From Lepus europaeus (taxonomy: Eukaryota; Chordata; Mammalia; Lagomorpha; Leporidae): 64,000 bases of DNA. Both the position numbers and the translations under genes were made by a program. The DNA is taken from positions 101,557,439 to 101,621,438 of the forward strand of contig NC_084850.1 in the NCBI RefSeq assembly GCF_033115175.1. Reading direction: 5' to 3'. This document shows, one piece after another, positions 9,491-21,089 of this stretch. Position 1 is the stretch's first letter; each line of letters opens with the position of its first letter. Under the pieces are notes generated by a model, which searched no databases, was not told the DNA's origin, and saw only the letters and a list, made by a program, of their open reading frames with translations.

Positions 9491-12400
9491 GGTTGGTGGC
9501 CTGCTGGGCACCCAGGGACACAGGCGTCCTCCCTGCACCAGGGAGGCACACTTACCCTCCACGTGGGCCTCTGTGCTCCCTGTGCAGTGCCAGGGGTTCC
9601 CTGTGGCTGGGATCAGCCTGAGGCCTGCTCACGCACACGGCAACGGTGCCCACCGGGGACAGCTCACCTCGGCCCCACCGGAACATCCAACTCTGTGAGG
9701 AAACAGCTGCACCCCAGGGAAGCCTGCACCCTCTGCTCAGTGGGGACTGCAGGGAGGATGGGGCACCTCTCCAACAAGAACCCCAACACTTCCTTCCCCG
9801 ATGGAGCGAGCACAAGGCGCAGGAGAGCCAGGCAATGGGCAGCCACAGCGCATCGCCCCTACTCACACCCTCCAGTCCCTGCATGGGGGCCAGAGTACCC
9901 CACGCTCCAACCTGTGTGCAACCTCAGCACAGCTCCTGCCCTAGATAAGCCATCTCCCAGGGGACCGCACAGACGATGACCACCCCCCCCCCAACGTGAG
10001 TGGATCACAGGCCAACACCTTACACAGCACCTCGACGAAATCAGGGCTGGAAAACACAAGGTGCACACACTGGGGAACAAGAGATGTGGGAGCAGTTATG
10101 ACACTGACCTCTGCTCAGCCCTGTTGGTGCAGCATTCCTCTGCTCACATCCAACATGACATGGCGGAGGTTTAATGCAAGGCCAAACATGAGCTAACCAG
10201 ATTCTCAAAGCAGGTGCATGTCTCAAGGAAGAGGGGTCCCCAGAGCTTGCAGATGATGAGCCTCCTTACCCCTCCTATCAGGGGCCCCGTGAGAGATCAG
10301 GGCATTTGAGTATCACAAGGTCAGGAAATGTTTTAATAAAGGAGTGCACCCACAGAAAGACATTTAAGCAGAGTGATTTGGGACTACACTAGATGCCGGA
10401 AATCTACACACTGGGGCTACTACATGGCAGGGGGCAGGGAGATCAGACAGGAGAGGCTTCACCAGAACCACCAAATCTATTTCATTGGCCCTCACCCTGC
10501 AGCATCAGGAACTGAACTGAACTGAACTGCCACTGAACTGTGGCAGAGGGTGAAAGAGGCAGCTGCCGGCTAAGCCACGCAGGGTACCAACCTCCGCCAC
10601 CGCTGCCCAATGGTTCAGGCCGTGGGGAGCGGCACAGGCAGGCAGGCAGGCCCAGGTGCTGCCTCACTGCCCAGCAAATGCAGCAATGGACATTTCAAAC
10701 CAGCTTTGCTTGGGTTCCCACCTTCCTTACGGGCCCGCAGTGGCTCGTGCCATAGTAAGACACGCAGGGCTTTGAGAACAAGGGTTGTGGGGAGAACTTC
10801 AGAAACCACTGCCCACAGCCCTGATGACGTTATTCACGCCCCTATGGCACAATGGCAGCGTACTGCTACCCACACACGGAGCAGACCCCCGCAGAGACAC
10901 CGAGGCCTCTGCCGAGCACACAGCCACGCCGGGCACGCAGCCCCAGGACGCTGTTCACGGACATGGGGTCCCTGGCCTCGCACCCACACCTGTTACCATC
11001 CTTCACCTTCTCCCTCCCGGCAAAGCCGGCGCCTGGCCACTTCCCCTTCAGTCCCGCCAAGCAGCGGACCTGGACCACGCACCCCGGGGCCACGCCCAAC
11101 CTGTACCTGCTCCTCATCCAGCCTAAGCCAGGCAAACCCCACCACCACCTGAAAAGAGAGGGTGCTCACCTGCTGCCCAGGCACCTTACTCGAGGCTCCA
11201 GGGACAAACCTGGACCTGTTCCCGACCCCCAGGAGCAAAACTCGTCACCCCCTAACCAGGGAAGGCCAAGGAAAACTGAGCCCCCACTGCTCACAGCTCA
11301 CGGCAGACGGTCTCTGGTTTTCACCCCCACCCTGCTGCTGCGGCCCCTCCTTCTCCAAGCAGCCCCTCCCCTCCGCAGCGTCAAGTGCACGCTCACAGCT
11401 GGAGCCACCATCGTGGGAATCTGCAGCCTTGTGCTGACCAGGTATGCCCGGCAGCATCACGGCACACACGCCCCTCAGGGGGACGCAACACGGGGAAGAC
11501 TGGGGACAGTGGGAAGGAAGCACAGTGGTGGCCACGAGGGTTGCTCCATCCTCCTAACACAACCAGGCGTCTGCACCGAAGCCAGCACTCCACCTCCCAG
11601 CAGTGCACCCGCAGGGCTCAGCCAGGCTCTAGGTTACAGCCGCCTGTGACCGAGGTGCCTTCCGAGTCCCGGGGGCCACCTCCCACCTCAGAGCTCGTGA
11701 CATGACCACCGTGAACTCACGTCATCACTGGCCACCACTGCGGAGTCTCATTGAAGGCGGGCCCAGAGACAGTACCTAGTACCCTGTATCATCGCCACGA
11801 TGCTTGTGATTGGTGCAATCTGTTCCAAAAAGTGCTGCCGTCCACAGCCAACAGCAGCCAACCCTACGGGATTGCAGATAGCATCGGCGCTCCTAAGAAT
11901 CCCCGGGGTGAACCCTGCCAGCCGTGTGAGCCCTTGTACTGGCCGCTTTCCCTAGCGGTCGTCACGTGCTCTCTCCCCCGCACCGCGAACCCCACTTGCC
12001 GAGACAAGCTGCACTCACCCTGTGCCCAGGGCTCCTTTCCGTGGGCCTCCTCCCAGGCCACTCATCCCATCCAAGCAAAGCTGTGCAAGCTACATCACGT
12101 CATCTGGACCCAGGCATGTCTAAAATACAGGGGCTACACCCAGCCTGGGAAACCTCCTCTACCCTGAGCCCACACACGGCCAGGACACCTGATGGAAGCA
12201 GGTTCTACAAGGATTGCAACGCTGGCTGCCCAGTAAACCACCGAAGTCCCTTGAGGGTATTGCAAAGGCAAATCTCCCCCAAAACATTGCTGATCCCCTG
12301 GAGAAACCTGACCGCTCTCTACATGGGAGTTTCTTCATCCTCACTGACAACTTCTTGGGCATAGCTATGCCAACATCTGCCAGGCCTACCTACCCAGGCC

Positions 12401-12980
12401 ACCATCCATAAGGACCTGGGACATCCTGGAGGGGTGCTGCTGCCCAGTGTTACTCTCCTGGGGTACCTTAAAGGACGTGCACATCCCAGCTTACAGGTAG
12501 AGGAATGAAAGGGGTGGAGCCACGCCAGCCTGGGAGGAAACGTGTTGGCGTAGTAGTCACACCACCTGCTTCCAAGGGGCCGTCTCTGGGGCTACCGAAG
12601 CTGTGCACTGGCTGCCCTAGAACAGTTTCTCCCAGATGGTGAGGGATGGAGCCGGTCACCCCCCACTGAGACAGCAGCATCCTGAGAAGCAGGGGCACAG
12701 ATGGCTCTCATGTGGAATACAGCGCATGTCTACTTTTGAGATGATTTGGTCTCTACCATGAGGATTCCATATTTGTGTGCCCCATAGGTCATGATGTAAT
12801 TTTGTGTGTAGCTAGACTGACAACTATTTTTCAAACTTCTGAAAGCACCTGCCAAGCTTATTCCATGCCCAGGCATTGTTTACCAGGCATTCTTCAAAAT
12901 ATCTTGGAAAATATTTATTATGAATGAAACTATACAAGAATTTCTGATTTTTGAATCCCAATAAACTCATCTTTTAATTC
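9490..12980. other. GC-rich region, not assigned
   Basis: About 3.5 kb free of SINEs and richer in G+C than its surroundings. Long frames occur on the plus strand (for example 10852-11649, 265 codons, Pro/Thr/Ser/His-rich) and on the minus strand, but no domain is recognisable. It may be scrambled ERV interior following the reverse transcriptase remnant, or unique host DNA. A short GAACT repeat sits near 10507-10529. Confidence 0.35.
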
Positions 12981-12999
12981 TCTTTCCCACTAATTTCTT

Positions 13000-13309
13000 T
13001 TTTTAAGATTTATTTTATTTGAAAGAGTTACAGAGAAAGGTAGAGACAGAGAGAGAGGTCTTCCATCTGCCGGCTCACTCCCCAGATGGCGGCCACATCC
13101 AGATCTGTGCCAGTCTGAAGCCAGGAGCTTCTTCCTGGTCTCCCACACAGGTGTAAGGGCCCAAGGACTTGGGCCATCTTCTACTGCTATCCCAGGCCAT
13201 AGCAGAGAGAGGATCAGAAGAGGAGCAGCCAAGACTAGAACCAGCACCCATATGGGATGCCGGTGCTTCAGGCCAGGTCTTTAACCCAGTGCACCACAGC
13301 GCCAGCCCC
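13000..13309 (-). mobile_element. C-type SINE, minus strand
   Basis: Complete copy ending GCACCACAGCGCCAGCCC. Flanked by TTCCCACTAATTTCTT (about 12984-12999) and TTCCCACTCATTTCTT (13310-13325), one mismatch. Confidence 0.95.
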
Positions 13310-13325
13310 TTCCCACTCATTTCTT

Positions 13326-15425
13326 GAATCAGCCTCCTAATGCAAACCAATGGAAGAAAGGAGAAACAGAATTGCCCAGCAAACCAACCCCTCTCATTGC
13401 CTTGGCCACAGCCATCTGCAGACTTGCTTCTATCCATCCATCTGATTTTAGTATGCATAGCCTATTCTCGCTCTGTCAAGCTCCCCTATAACCATCAAAA
13501 TGAACATATTGCTGTAACTATCTCCATCTGACAGCTATAGCCAGAGGCTAATCTCACACACCTATGTGGCCTAATGTGGGCTGATCCCATCACCAATTGA
13601 GTTGACCATTCGCTGAATGTAAGGTGGAAAACAGCCAAGCTTGTTTGACTGTGTTATAGTTTCCTATCAACACCAACTGAACTGCACTGATCACGGGTCA
13701 TTTACCTTCCTAGGAACTCAGCCAGTGGAGGGCACCTGGTGGGTGTAGAGGGGCTTCCCCTTACCACAATCTTCTCTTCATCCAAACCTGGAATGTATTA
13801 TTTCCAGGACTTCAGATTTGTTCAAAATTCGAGTGAATTTTTACTCAACTACAGAGCCCCCACCCACCCCCAACGATCGACTCACAGACCCTGCTCTCCA
13901 TTGCCACCGTGACTTTTTTCCAATGGCTCCCCTTGTGCTAACCACTCCGGGATCACTCATCTCAAAGGTTTGTGGGGGGATATACATGCAGAGCACCGTG
14001 TAACATTGAGAGGACACAGATAGTCACATCCACACCAACAGGCCAAGGACTGGAACTCTTGGTTGAGGATCACCAGTTGGTAGCTGGTCCTTCAGGACAT
14101 TGGAGCATTAGCAATCAGAGCAGTCAGATTAGACCAATAATATTTATGGAATCTTTCCAGCCTGTGCAAAGGCTCACTTGATCGAAGACTGCCTCCTCAC
14201 AGGAGCACAACTCTGGTCCCTTGTTTCTATGGCACTTGCAGGTTCCCTATCTCACTTCTCCTGCCCGCAGTCCTGTGTCCATACAAGGAATGGTTTATCA
14301 TTCTAAAGCAGAGGTTCTTGTACCTGAGAGGCAGTCACTCAGGTGTCACCAACTATCCCAGACTGCTTGGAGGGGGGCACTTCACTGAACTTCCTCCAAG
14401 GCACTTGAAATTGTTTGTCTGTTCTCCAAGGGTACAAAGGACTGAGCCCTTAGTTTGCTTTGTGCGAGACAGAACAAAAGTTGAGTCATGCTCACGACAG
14501 ACGTGACAACGGCCCAGGACACTTTCTCTAGACCACCTCCTCTCTCCATCTCACAAAAAGTCCAAAGCCCTGACCCCAGCTCCCACCTGCCATAGCCAAT
14601 CTCCTTTCTACCAGGAGGCAGAGGCCAGCCACCCCAGAACACCAGCCACCCAGTAGAGCTAGCCGGGGACATGAGGCACTCTTCTGACTCCTCTGGGTGA
14701 GCTCCCCCCTGCAGAAGTGAGCTTGCTCCTGGTGTGTAGGCCACTGCCAAGCCTCCTTCTGCTTCTGATGGTGGAGCACCCTCCTCTTGTGCTCCCTTAA
14801 CTCCGAGGGCCTGTTGAGACCCACTCTGTGAAGGCTCAGCTAGTTCTGCCGCTCCCCACCTGAAGACCCCAAAGCCTGTGGACAGAGCGACTCCCCCAGC
14901 CAGTCCCAGAGTCTCCTGCCTGCGCCGCCACCACCACTTCGGTCCATCTGCAGTGACATTCCCTTCCCCAGATTGCGACTGACAGTCTCACTCCTCGGGC
15001 CCTCTCCTGCACCCCACCTGACCACCCTGTCCCAGCAGGTCCTCCACTTCCTTAGGAAGCCACCTTGAGCAGCGCCCAGAAGGCAGGCAGTGACTGTGCT
15101 TTTGATATTGGAGTCGTCATCATCAGGCTGCTAAGTGCTGGATCCTGTGATGGGTCCTAGGGCTAAGTCTTTACCCCCAGGGAGCTGAGAGTCTGCATTG
15201 CAAGATGACCGCATGTGACAGTTCCAGCCATTGCCTTGCCAGTGGGGCCTCTGCTCTTCCCCCAGGTTTTCTGGAACCTGGATGGGCTATGGTGCAGCTT
15301 CTCTGTGCAGAAGAGGAGGGCAGTGCCATGGTGGCAGGGGACAGTGCAGGGGGGAGCTCAAAAAGAACCTCTATCTCATTTGGGCCAGAGCACTTTGGGG
15401 TCTGTCTGCTGTTTCTCTATAATAT
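13326..15425. other. Unassigned, mostly unique-looking sequence
   Basis: About 2.1 kb without SINEs. Only short frames, overlapping on both strands, none with a known motif. No RNA gene recognised. Confidence 0.4.
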
Positions 15426-15790
15426 CTGACTATTTATAAAGAAAATAATCTCATATTTAGCTCATGGTTCTGGAGACCAGGAAGGTCAAAATTGGGCAGC
15501 CACATGGGGCAAGGGCCTCATGCTGCATCCTGACAGCACAGGGCATCACGTGACGGGAGCATGTACCAGAGTAGTGAGCAGGCCTGCAGAAGAGAGGGAG
15601 GGGCCAGAGAAGTTGGCCTGTTTTACAAAACCCACTCTCTGGAGAACTGATCCATTTCAAGACAGACATTAATCCCTCTTAAAGGTCCCACAGCTCCTAA
15701 CACCACTACATTAGCAACCCAATTTCAACTTGAGTTTGGGAGGAGAAAAACCACATCCGGAGCATAGCAGGGTCTCTTCATCACAACAGT
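15426..15790 (-). mobile_element. MaLR (MST-type) LTR, minus strand
   Basis: Read from the plus strand, a TATTTATAAAGAAAAT start, CTCATGGTTCTGGAGACC and the closing AACACCACTACATTAGCAAC match the reverse complement of MST-like MaLR LTRs. Diverged, no duplication seen. Confidence 0.6.
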
Positions 15791-15849
15791 TCCACCCCCC
15801 ATCCTAACGTTTGCCCTGTCCCAGTGCTAGCAGCCTTGGCCATGTGGCC

Positions 15850-16060
15850 CTCCCGATTTGAGTGCACGTTTGTCTTCTTGGTGCCTCACTGCACTGATTC
15901 CACTGCTTAGGAGGTGTCCTCCACATCCCACTGTTAAGCTCCTCCAAAACAGACTCCATTTTACACTTGTCTGCGTCCCAATATTTAACATAGCCCTGGC
16001 ACCCAGCAGGCATTCAAAGAGTTTGGTTTCTGAATGTGTAAGGAAAAGAATAAAGTTCCT
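15850..16060 (+). repeat. Possible L2 fragment
   Basis: Contains GTCCCAATATTTAACATAG and GGCACCCAGCAGGCATTCAA, close to the end of L2 elements. Short and diverged. Confidence 0.45.
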
Positions 16061-16362
16061 ATTTGGGTCTCACATGTTCCCAGTTGTGTCTCCTTGTCTC
16101 CTTATGTCTCCAGCTGTTTTCCACATTTCATCTCGAGTTTTCCATGATTCCTAGCGAGTTAGGACAGCCACGTGTACATCCCGCCGCCAATGAGTCTGCA
16201 GTATGTTGCTAACAAGATCCTCACCCCTGTGAAGGGGCCCTGCCTGGAGTTTTCTTGCCTTGTGTGTTCATGAATCAACTTACATGGACTTCACTTCTCT
16301 GCACATCAAGGCTTTGTTCTAGAATTTCCTCATGTCTCCGCAGTCTACTAAATCTTTCCCAC
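16061..16362. other. Unassigned sequence
   Basis: About 300 bases between the L2-like fragment and a SINE. No gene recognised. Confidence 0.4.
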
Positions 16363-16684
16363 TTTTTTTTTTTAAAAAAGATTTGTTTGAAAGAGTCACA
16401 CAGAGAGAGGAGAGGCACAGAGAGAGAGAGAGGTCTTCCATCTGCTGGTTCACTCCCCAGTTGGCTGCAATGGCCGGAGCTGCACCGATCTGAAGCCAGG
16501 AGCTTCTTCTGGGTCTCCCACATGGGTGCAGGAGCCCAAGGACTTGGGCCATCTTCTACTGCTTTCCCAGCCATAGCAGAGAGCTGGATCGGAAGTGGAG
16601 CAGCCGGGTCTTGAACCAGCGCCCATATGGGATGCCAGTGCTTCAGGCCAGGGTGTCAACCTGCTGCGCCACAGCACTGTCCCC
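16363..16684 (-). mobile_element. C-type SINE, minus strand
   Basis: Starts with a T-run at 16363 and ends CGCCACAGCACTGTCCCC. Has the GGCCATCTTCTACTGC block and B-box complement TTGAACCAGC. Confidence 0.9.
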
Positions 16685-16694
16685 ATCACCCTTC

Positions 16695-17283
16695 TTAAAA
16701 TTTTAGGATTTTCTGTCTGCCAGTTCACTCCCCAGCTGGCCAGGGCTGAGCCATGCCAAAGCCAGGAGCCAGGCAAGGCACCCCATCCTGGTCTCCCACT
16801 TAGGTGGCAGGAGCCTAAGTACTTGGGCCACCTGCTGCTGTCTCCCCAGGAGTATTAGTAGAGAGCTGGATCAGAAGTGGAGCAGGGGCCAGTGCCATGG
16901 CTCACTTGGTTAATCCTCTGCCTGCGGCGCCAGCATCCCATATGGGTGCTGGGTTCCAGTCCCAGCTGCTCCTCTTCCAGTCCAGCTCTCTGCTGTGGCC
17001 CGGGAGTGCAGTGGAGGATGGCCCAAGTCCTTGGGCCCTGCACCCACATGGGAGACCAGGAGGAAGCACCTGGCTCCTGGCTTTGGATTGGCATAGCTCT
17101 AGCTGTAGCGGCCATTTTGGGGGGTGAACCAACAGAAGGAAGACCTTTCTCTGTCTATAACTCTACCTGTCAAATGATAATAAAAATGGAAGTGGAGCAG
17201 CTGGGACTTTAAATGGCATTCTGATATGGGGTGCTGGTGTCACAGGCAATGGCTTAACTCACTGTATAACATCCTCAGCCCCT
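16695..17283 (-). mobile_element. Old C-type SINE, minus strand, split by a younger one
   Basis: Left part 16695-16885 and right part 17189-17283 join into one minus-strand copy. The split has duplicated GAAGTGGAGCAG. Confidence 0.8.
16886..17188 (+). mobile_element. GC-headed C SINE nested in an older SINE
   Basis: Starts GGGCCAGTGCCATGGCTCAC and ends CTACCTGTCAAATGATAATAA. Perfect 12-bp duplication GAAGTGGAGCAG at 16874-16885 and 17189-17200. Confidence 0.95.
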
Positions 17284-17485
17284 TTTCACCCTTTCAGAAT
17301 CAGCTCAGAATAGCATGATCTGAGCTCTGGCAGCCCTTGGCTCAACTGCATATCTCTGTCACGTGGTGACTGTATTGTACTTCATGTCTCAGCTTCCCCG
17401 CCCGCCCCGTGAGAGCCAAGCACCACACCTTATGCCCTACCTATATCTTAGAGCACTGACCAATGGCTTGCCTATCGTGAGAGGT
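17284..17485. other. Unassigned sequence
   Basis: No gene or named repeat recognised. Confidence 0.4.
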
Positions 17486-17493
17486 CTTTCCAC

Positions 17494-17662
17494 GTTCATG
17501 GAAAAATGGAATTAAAAGTGGATTTTGGTGCAGAAAATTCTGAAATGCGCACATCATGTTTTTCATAATATACGTTTCCATGAACTTAATTTTAAGACCT
17601 GTATGTGTGGGTTTAAACATTTCTTGCACCAAAATAGTCTTTTAATTCCATTTTCCATGAAC
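17494..17662. mobile_element. Palindromic MITE-like element
   Basis: Left arm 17494-17547 begins GTTCATGGAAAAATGGAATT and contains TTTTGGTGCA. The right arm 17618-17662 is its reverse complement and ends AATTCCATTTTCCATGAAC. The arms are about 45-50 bases with only a few differences and gaps, around a 70-base centre that holds a further TTTCCATGAAC (17576-17586). Terminal inverted repeats, small size and no coding capacity suggest a nonautonomous DNA transposon or foldback element. Flanking duplications are not clear. Confidence 0.6.
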
Positions 17663-18215
17663 TGTCTGAAGTCTCCCATATTCTCAAGACTTCGATACAA
17701 ACAGCCACTGTCTACTGATGCATTACTAGGTGCACACACAGTGCCATGGAGGTTGTAGAGTTCCTCCCAGTTAACTGGTGTGCTCCTTTGCCACGCTGGC
17801 AGTGGACCTAATTTACAGGTGAAATCAATGAGGGCTACAAGGGCTACCATGGGACCTAAACAGCTTGACACGAAGGAGCCTAGTTTGGCGCCCATGGCCA
17901 GAGTCCTTGACCGGAACCACTATCCCACACCATATGGACCAATAACCTCCACTGGGGTAACTCCACTCAGCACAGGAAGGATTTAGCTATGGGCCAAGAT
18001 TATTCTTGGCTCCTCTTCCCTCTGGCCCCAATAATGACATGGCAACATCAGGCAGGTGCCACGACTTACTGAGAATGACCGACTTGTTTGAGCAAAGCCT
18101 TCAGTGCCTCTTCCTCGGTTGAGTAGCCTCCCACAGGAATTTCCAGTCTCCAAATGAGAGCCAGATTGGCCTGCGAAGCAGCAGCACTGAGCAAGTCACG
18201 TGTCTTCATTAAGAG
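17663..18215. other. Unassigned sequence
   Basis: About 550 bases with no recognisable gene or repeat. Short frames only. Confidence 0.4.
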
Positions 18216-18300
18216 AATAACCCAGACTGGGTTATTTATGAATAATAGAAATTTATCTCTCATGATTCTTAAGCCTGGGAAATCCAAGACAAAGGTGCTG

Positions 18301-18585
18301 GCAGGCATCCATGTCAGAGACTCAGATGCAGTTCTGGGCTCCTGGCTTTGGCCTGACCTAGCCCTGGCCATTTCGACCATTTGAGGAGTGAACCAACAGA
18401 TGGAAGACCGACCAACCTCTCTCTCTCCCCTTCCCCTCTCCCTCCTGCTCCCTTCCTCTCTCCCCCTCCTTCCCTCTCCTCCCTCCCTCTCCCTCTCCTC
18501 CTTCCCTCATCTCCCTCTCCTCCCTCTCCTCTTTCTCCCTCCTTCCCTCCTAACTCTCTCAAATAAATAACTCAAAAAAAAAGAT
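18301..18585 (+). mobile_element. 5'-truncated C-type SINE with a long pyrimidine tract
   Basis: Lacks the tRNA-like head. Keeps GGAGTGAACCAACAGATGGA and the AAATAAATAACTC tail. Possible diverged duplications AAGGTGCTGGCAG (about 18291) and AAGATGCCAGCAG (about 18582). Confidence 0.8.
18417..18560. repeat. Polypyrimidine tract of about 145 bases
   Basis: Nearly pure C/T on the plus strand with many CTCCCTCTCC-like units. Grew from the CT-rich end of the SINE. Confidence 0.9.
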
Positions 18586-18824
18586 GCCAGCAGACTTGAT
18601 GACTGACAGAGCTCACTTTTTGCTTCCAAGATGGCACCTTGTTGTTGTGTCCTGCAGAGAAGAGAAGTGCTAGGTTCTCACACAGCGGAGGAGGCAACGG
18701 AAACAAAAAGGCGCTCCGTCCGTCAAGCCCTTTTATGAGGGTGCTGATCCCACCCATGAGGGCAGAGCCTCTATGGTCCAATCACCTCCCAAGGGCCCGC
18801 CTCTGAATACTGTTGTGGGTTGGC

Positions 18825-19200
18825 CTCTGGGTAGGCTTGGTCCAGGACCGCCTCTCCACACAAGAAAGAGTTCAAGGAAAGACATAGGTGAAGGTGAGCA
18901 AAGAAGCAAGACTTATTTAAAGTGAAAGTATGCACACAATGGACAAGTACAAGCAAGCCCCCTGAGAAAGAGCCACAATTAACAGGGCTCAGGGCCACCC
19001 TTTTATATGATCTTAGGGCATAGGGCGTGGTGTCTGGAGCAGGGTTCATTGAATATTCAAAGTAGGTGGAGTTTGGGGCAGGGCTTGAGTAATACCCATT
19101 TCCTCGCCCCTTTTTGGAAGTCTCTGTAGTATCTTGGCACCAGGTGCGTGATTGGAGTGGGCGTGTTTCTATGGTAATTTTATTATAATAACGTTACAAG
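18825..19200 (-). mobile_element. ERV LTR, minus strand, solo or truncated
   Basis: On the minus strand it reads: TATA box CATATAAAAGGG (18997-19008), then an AAATAAG near 18915 as a weak polyadenylation signal, then U5-like CTTGAACTCTTTCTTGTGTG. The U3 edge is uncertain and may lie beyond 19200. No internal retroviral genes are attached. It abuts the MaLR LTR at 18822 and may have inserted into it. Confidence 0.55.
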
Positions 19201-19651
19201 GAACTAATGGTCACCCCAGGATGCAGCCAGCAGCTGTATTGGATATTCATTAGCGGGTTCCTGGTTCTTAAGTGGTGAAACCTCAGCAGCTGCAGTCTGC
19301 CTGGGAGGGGGCGGGGTTTGGGAGATGCCTGTGGGGCTGCAGTGCGGGGGCGTCTCCAGCACAGGTGCTGGCAATCCTCATCTCGCCTTTGCTCGCTACT
19401 TCCTTTCCTACATCAAAACCATCGTCTTGGGGGTTAAGGTCCAACATAGGAATTCTGGCGAAGACACATCCTTGTACACTTGAACCCTAGCAGCAGGGGT
19501 GCTGTCGCACCTGCCCCTCCCACATTAGGATGCCAGGAACATGTTCAGGTGAGCAGGAGACACAAAGCTCCTAACCAGTGGACAGGAGCTTAGAGCTACT
19601 AGTTTGGACACAGACCTTACACAGTAGGAAACAAACAGTCCCTGGCTATGC
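19201..19651. other. Unassigned sequence or further U3 of the LTR
   Basis: Contains a GC-box-like GGGGGCGGGGTTTGG (19309). No coding content recognised. Confidence 0.35.
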
Positions 19652-19667
19652 AACGTGAACAGTTCTT

Positions 19668-19999
19668 TTGTTTAAAAAGATGTATTTTACTTGAAAGTCA
19701 CAGTTACACACAGAGAGAAGCAGAGAGAGAGAGAGAGAGAGAGAGGTCTTCCATCTGCTGGTTCACTCCCCAGTCGGCGGCAATGGCCGGAGCTGCACTG
19801 ATCTGAAGCCAGGAGCCAACAGCCAGGAGCTTCTTCCAGGTCTCCCACACGGGTGCAGGATCCCAAGAACTTGGGCCATCTTCTACTGCTTTCCCAGGCC
19901 ATAGCAGAGAGCTGGATTGGAAGTGGAGCAGCCTGGTCTTGAACCAGCGCCCATATGGGATGCCGGCACCACAGGCAGTGGCTTTACCCGCTACGCCAC
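19668..19999 (-). mobile_element. C-type SINE, minus strand
   Basis: Complete copy. Flanking duplications AACGTGAACAGTTCTT (19652-19667) and AATGTGAACAGTTCTT (20000-20015), one mismatch. Confidence 0.95.
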
Positions 20000-20039
20000 A
20001 ATGTGAACAGTTCTTATGTATAATTTCAAAAAGCTCTAA

Positions 20040-20225
20040 TGTACTTGGGAAAGCAGCGCAAGATGGCTCAAGTGCTTGGGCCCCTGCATGCGTGTGGGAG
20101 ACCTGGAAAAAGCTCCTGGCTCCTGGCTTTGGTCTGGCCCAGCCCTGGCCATCACAGCCATTTGGGGAGTGAACCAGTGGATAGACAATCTCTTTCTCTC
20201 TCCCTGCCTTTCAAATAAACATTTT
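20040..20225 (+). mobile_element. 5'-truncated C-type SINE, plus strand
   Basis: Starts in the body (CTTGGGAAAGCAG) and ends CTGCCTTTCAAATAAAC. Confidence 0.85.
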
Positions 20226-20299
20226 AAAATGCTTTTTTTTCCATTTCTTTGTGTCAGTGAGTCAGACACTATTGGGTCTCCACCAAGAGTCTTTCTATG

Positions 20300-20595
20300 G
20301 GGCCGGCGCCATGGCTCACTTGGTTAATCCTCTGCCTGCGGCACTGGCATCCCATATGGGCGCCGGTTCCAGTCCCGGCTGCTCCTCTTCCAGTCCAGCT
20401 CTCTGCTGTGGCCTGGGATAGCAATAGAAGATGGCCCAAGTCCTTGGGCCCCTGCACTCGCATGGGAGACCTGGAAGGGGCTCCTGGCTCTGGATCGGCG
20501 CAGCACCTGCCATAGAGGCCATTTGGGGAGTGAACCAATGGAAGGAAGACTTTCTCACTGTCTGTAAACTCTACCTGTCAAATTAAAAAAAAAGA
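20300..20595 (+). mobile_element. GC-headed C SINE with perfect 15-bp duplication
   Basis: Starts GGGCCGGCGCCATGGCTCAC and ends CTACCTGTCAAATT plus A-run. AAGAGTCTTTCTATG occurs at 20285-20299 and 20596-20610. Confidence 0.95.
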
Positions 20596-20610
20596 AAGAG
20601 TCTTTCTATG

Positions 20611-21089
20611 CTGTCCGCTCCCCTCCTCCCTTCCACCCCTGGTCCCTGGCCCTTGAGCCACTGTCCTTCAGGGGATGGCCCCTGGCTAAAAAGAGGCCCG
20701 TCCCACAGCCTGGTTTGCAAACACAGCTGCTTACTAGTAGCAGGTGGGACGGCTCCAGTGGTATCCTTCACACTCCACAGCTCCTGTGGAGGAGGCTGAG
20801 AGGACGCATGCGCTGAACCATGGCGCATTGCCAGGCTCCTCCCCTTGCTCCACTGCACTTACTCTGGCTGCTCCTCTCAGTTCTCCCAAAAGCTGCCCCT
20901 CATTTGACCACTCAAACAGGAATTTCCATCTCAGGCCCTGCTTGTAGGGAGCTGGCTCAAAACAGAAGCATGGCTCTGGTGTGCTTCTGTCTCTCGTGGA
21001 CTTGTGTGTAGTTCTTTAAATGTGTGACAAAAATCCATGCCAAGTTCACAGGATTCTAGAAAGCCCGTCTTTGTCTCTCGACTTTGCTG
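20611..21089. other. Unassigned sequence
   Basis: About 480 bases, no gene or repeat recognised. Confidence 0.4.

Larger units (their letters stand above)
18216..18822 (-). mobile_element. MaLR-type LTR, minus strand, interrupted by a SINE
   Basis: Left part 18216-18300 (GGGTTATTTATGAATAATAG, then TCTCATGATTCTTAAGCCTG) and right part 18590-18822 (CTTTTATGAGGGTGCTGATC, CCAATCACCTCCCAAGGGCC) match the reverse complement of MST/MLT1-type LTRs. Confidence 0.65.

Noticed and set aside
9152..9979. 275-codon plus-strand frame as an intact gene
   Set aside because: Only the first part matches ERV reverse transcriptase. The frame then slips and loses the family pattern, so it is a remnant.
10852..11649. 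265-codon plus-strand frame as a gene
   Set aside because: GC-rich composition gives long frames on both strands here. No domain, start context or splice structure supports it.
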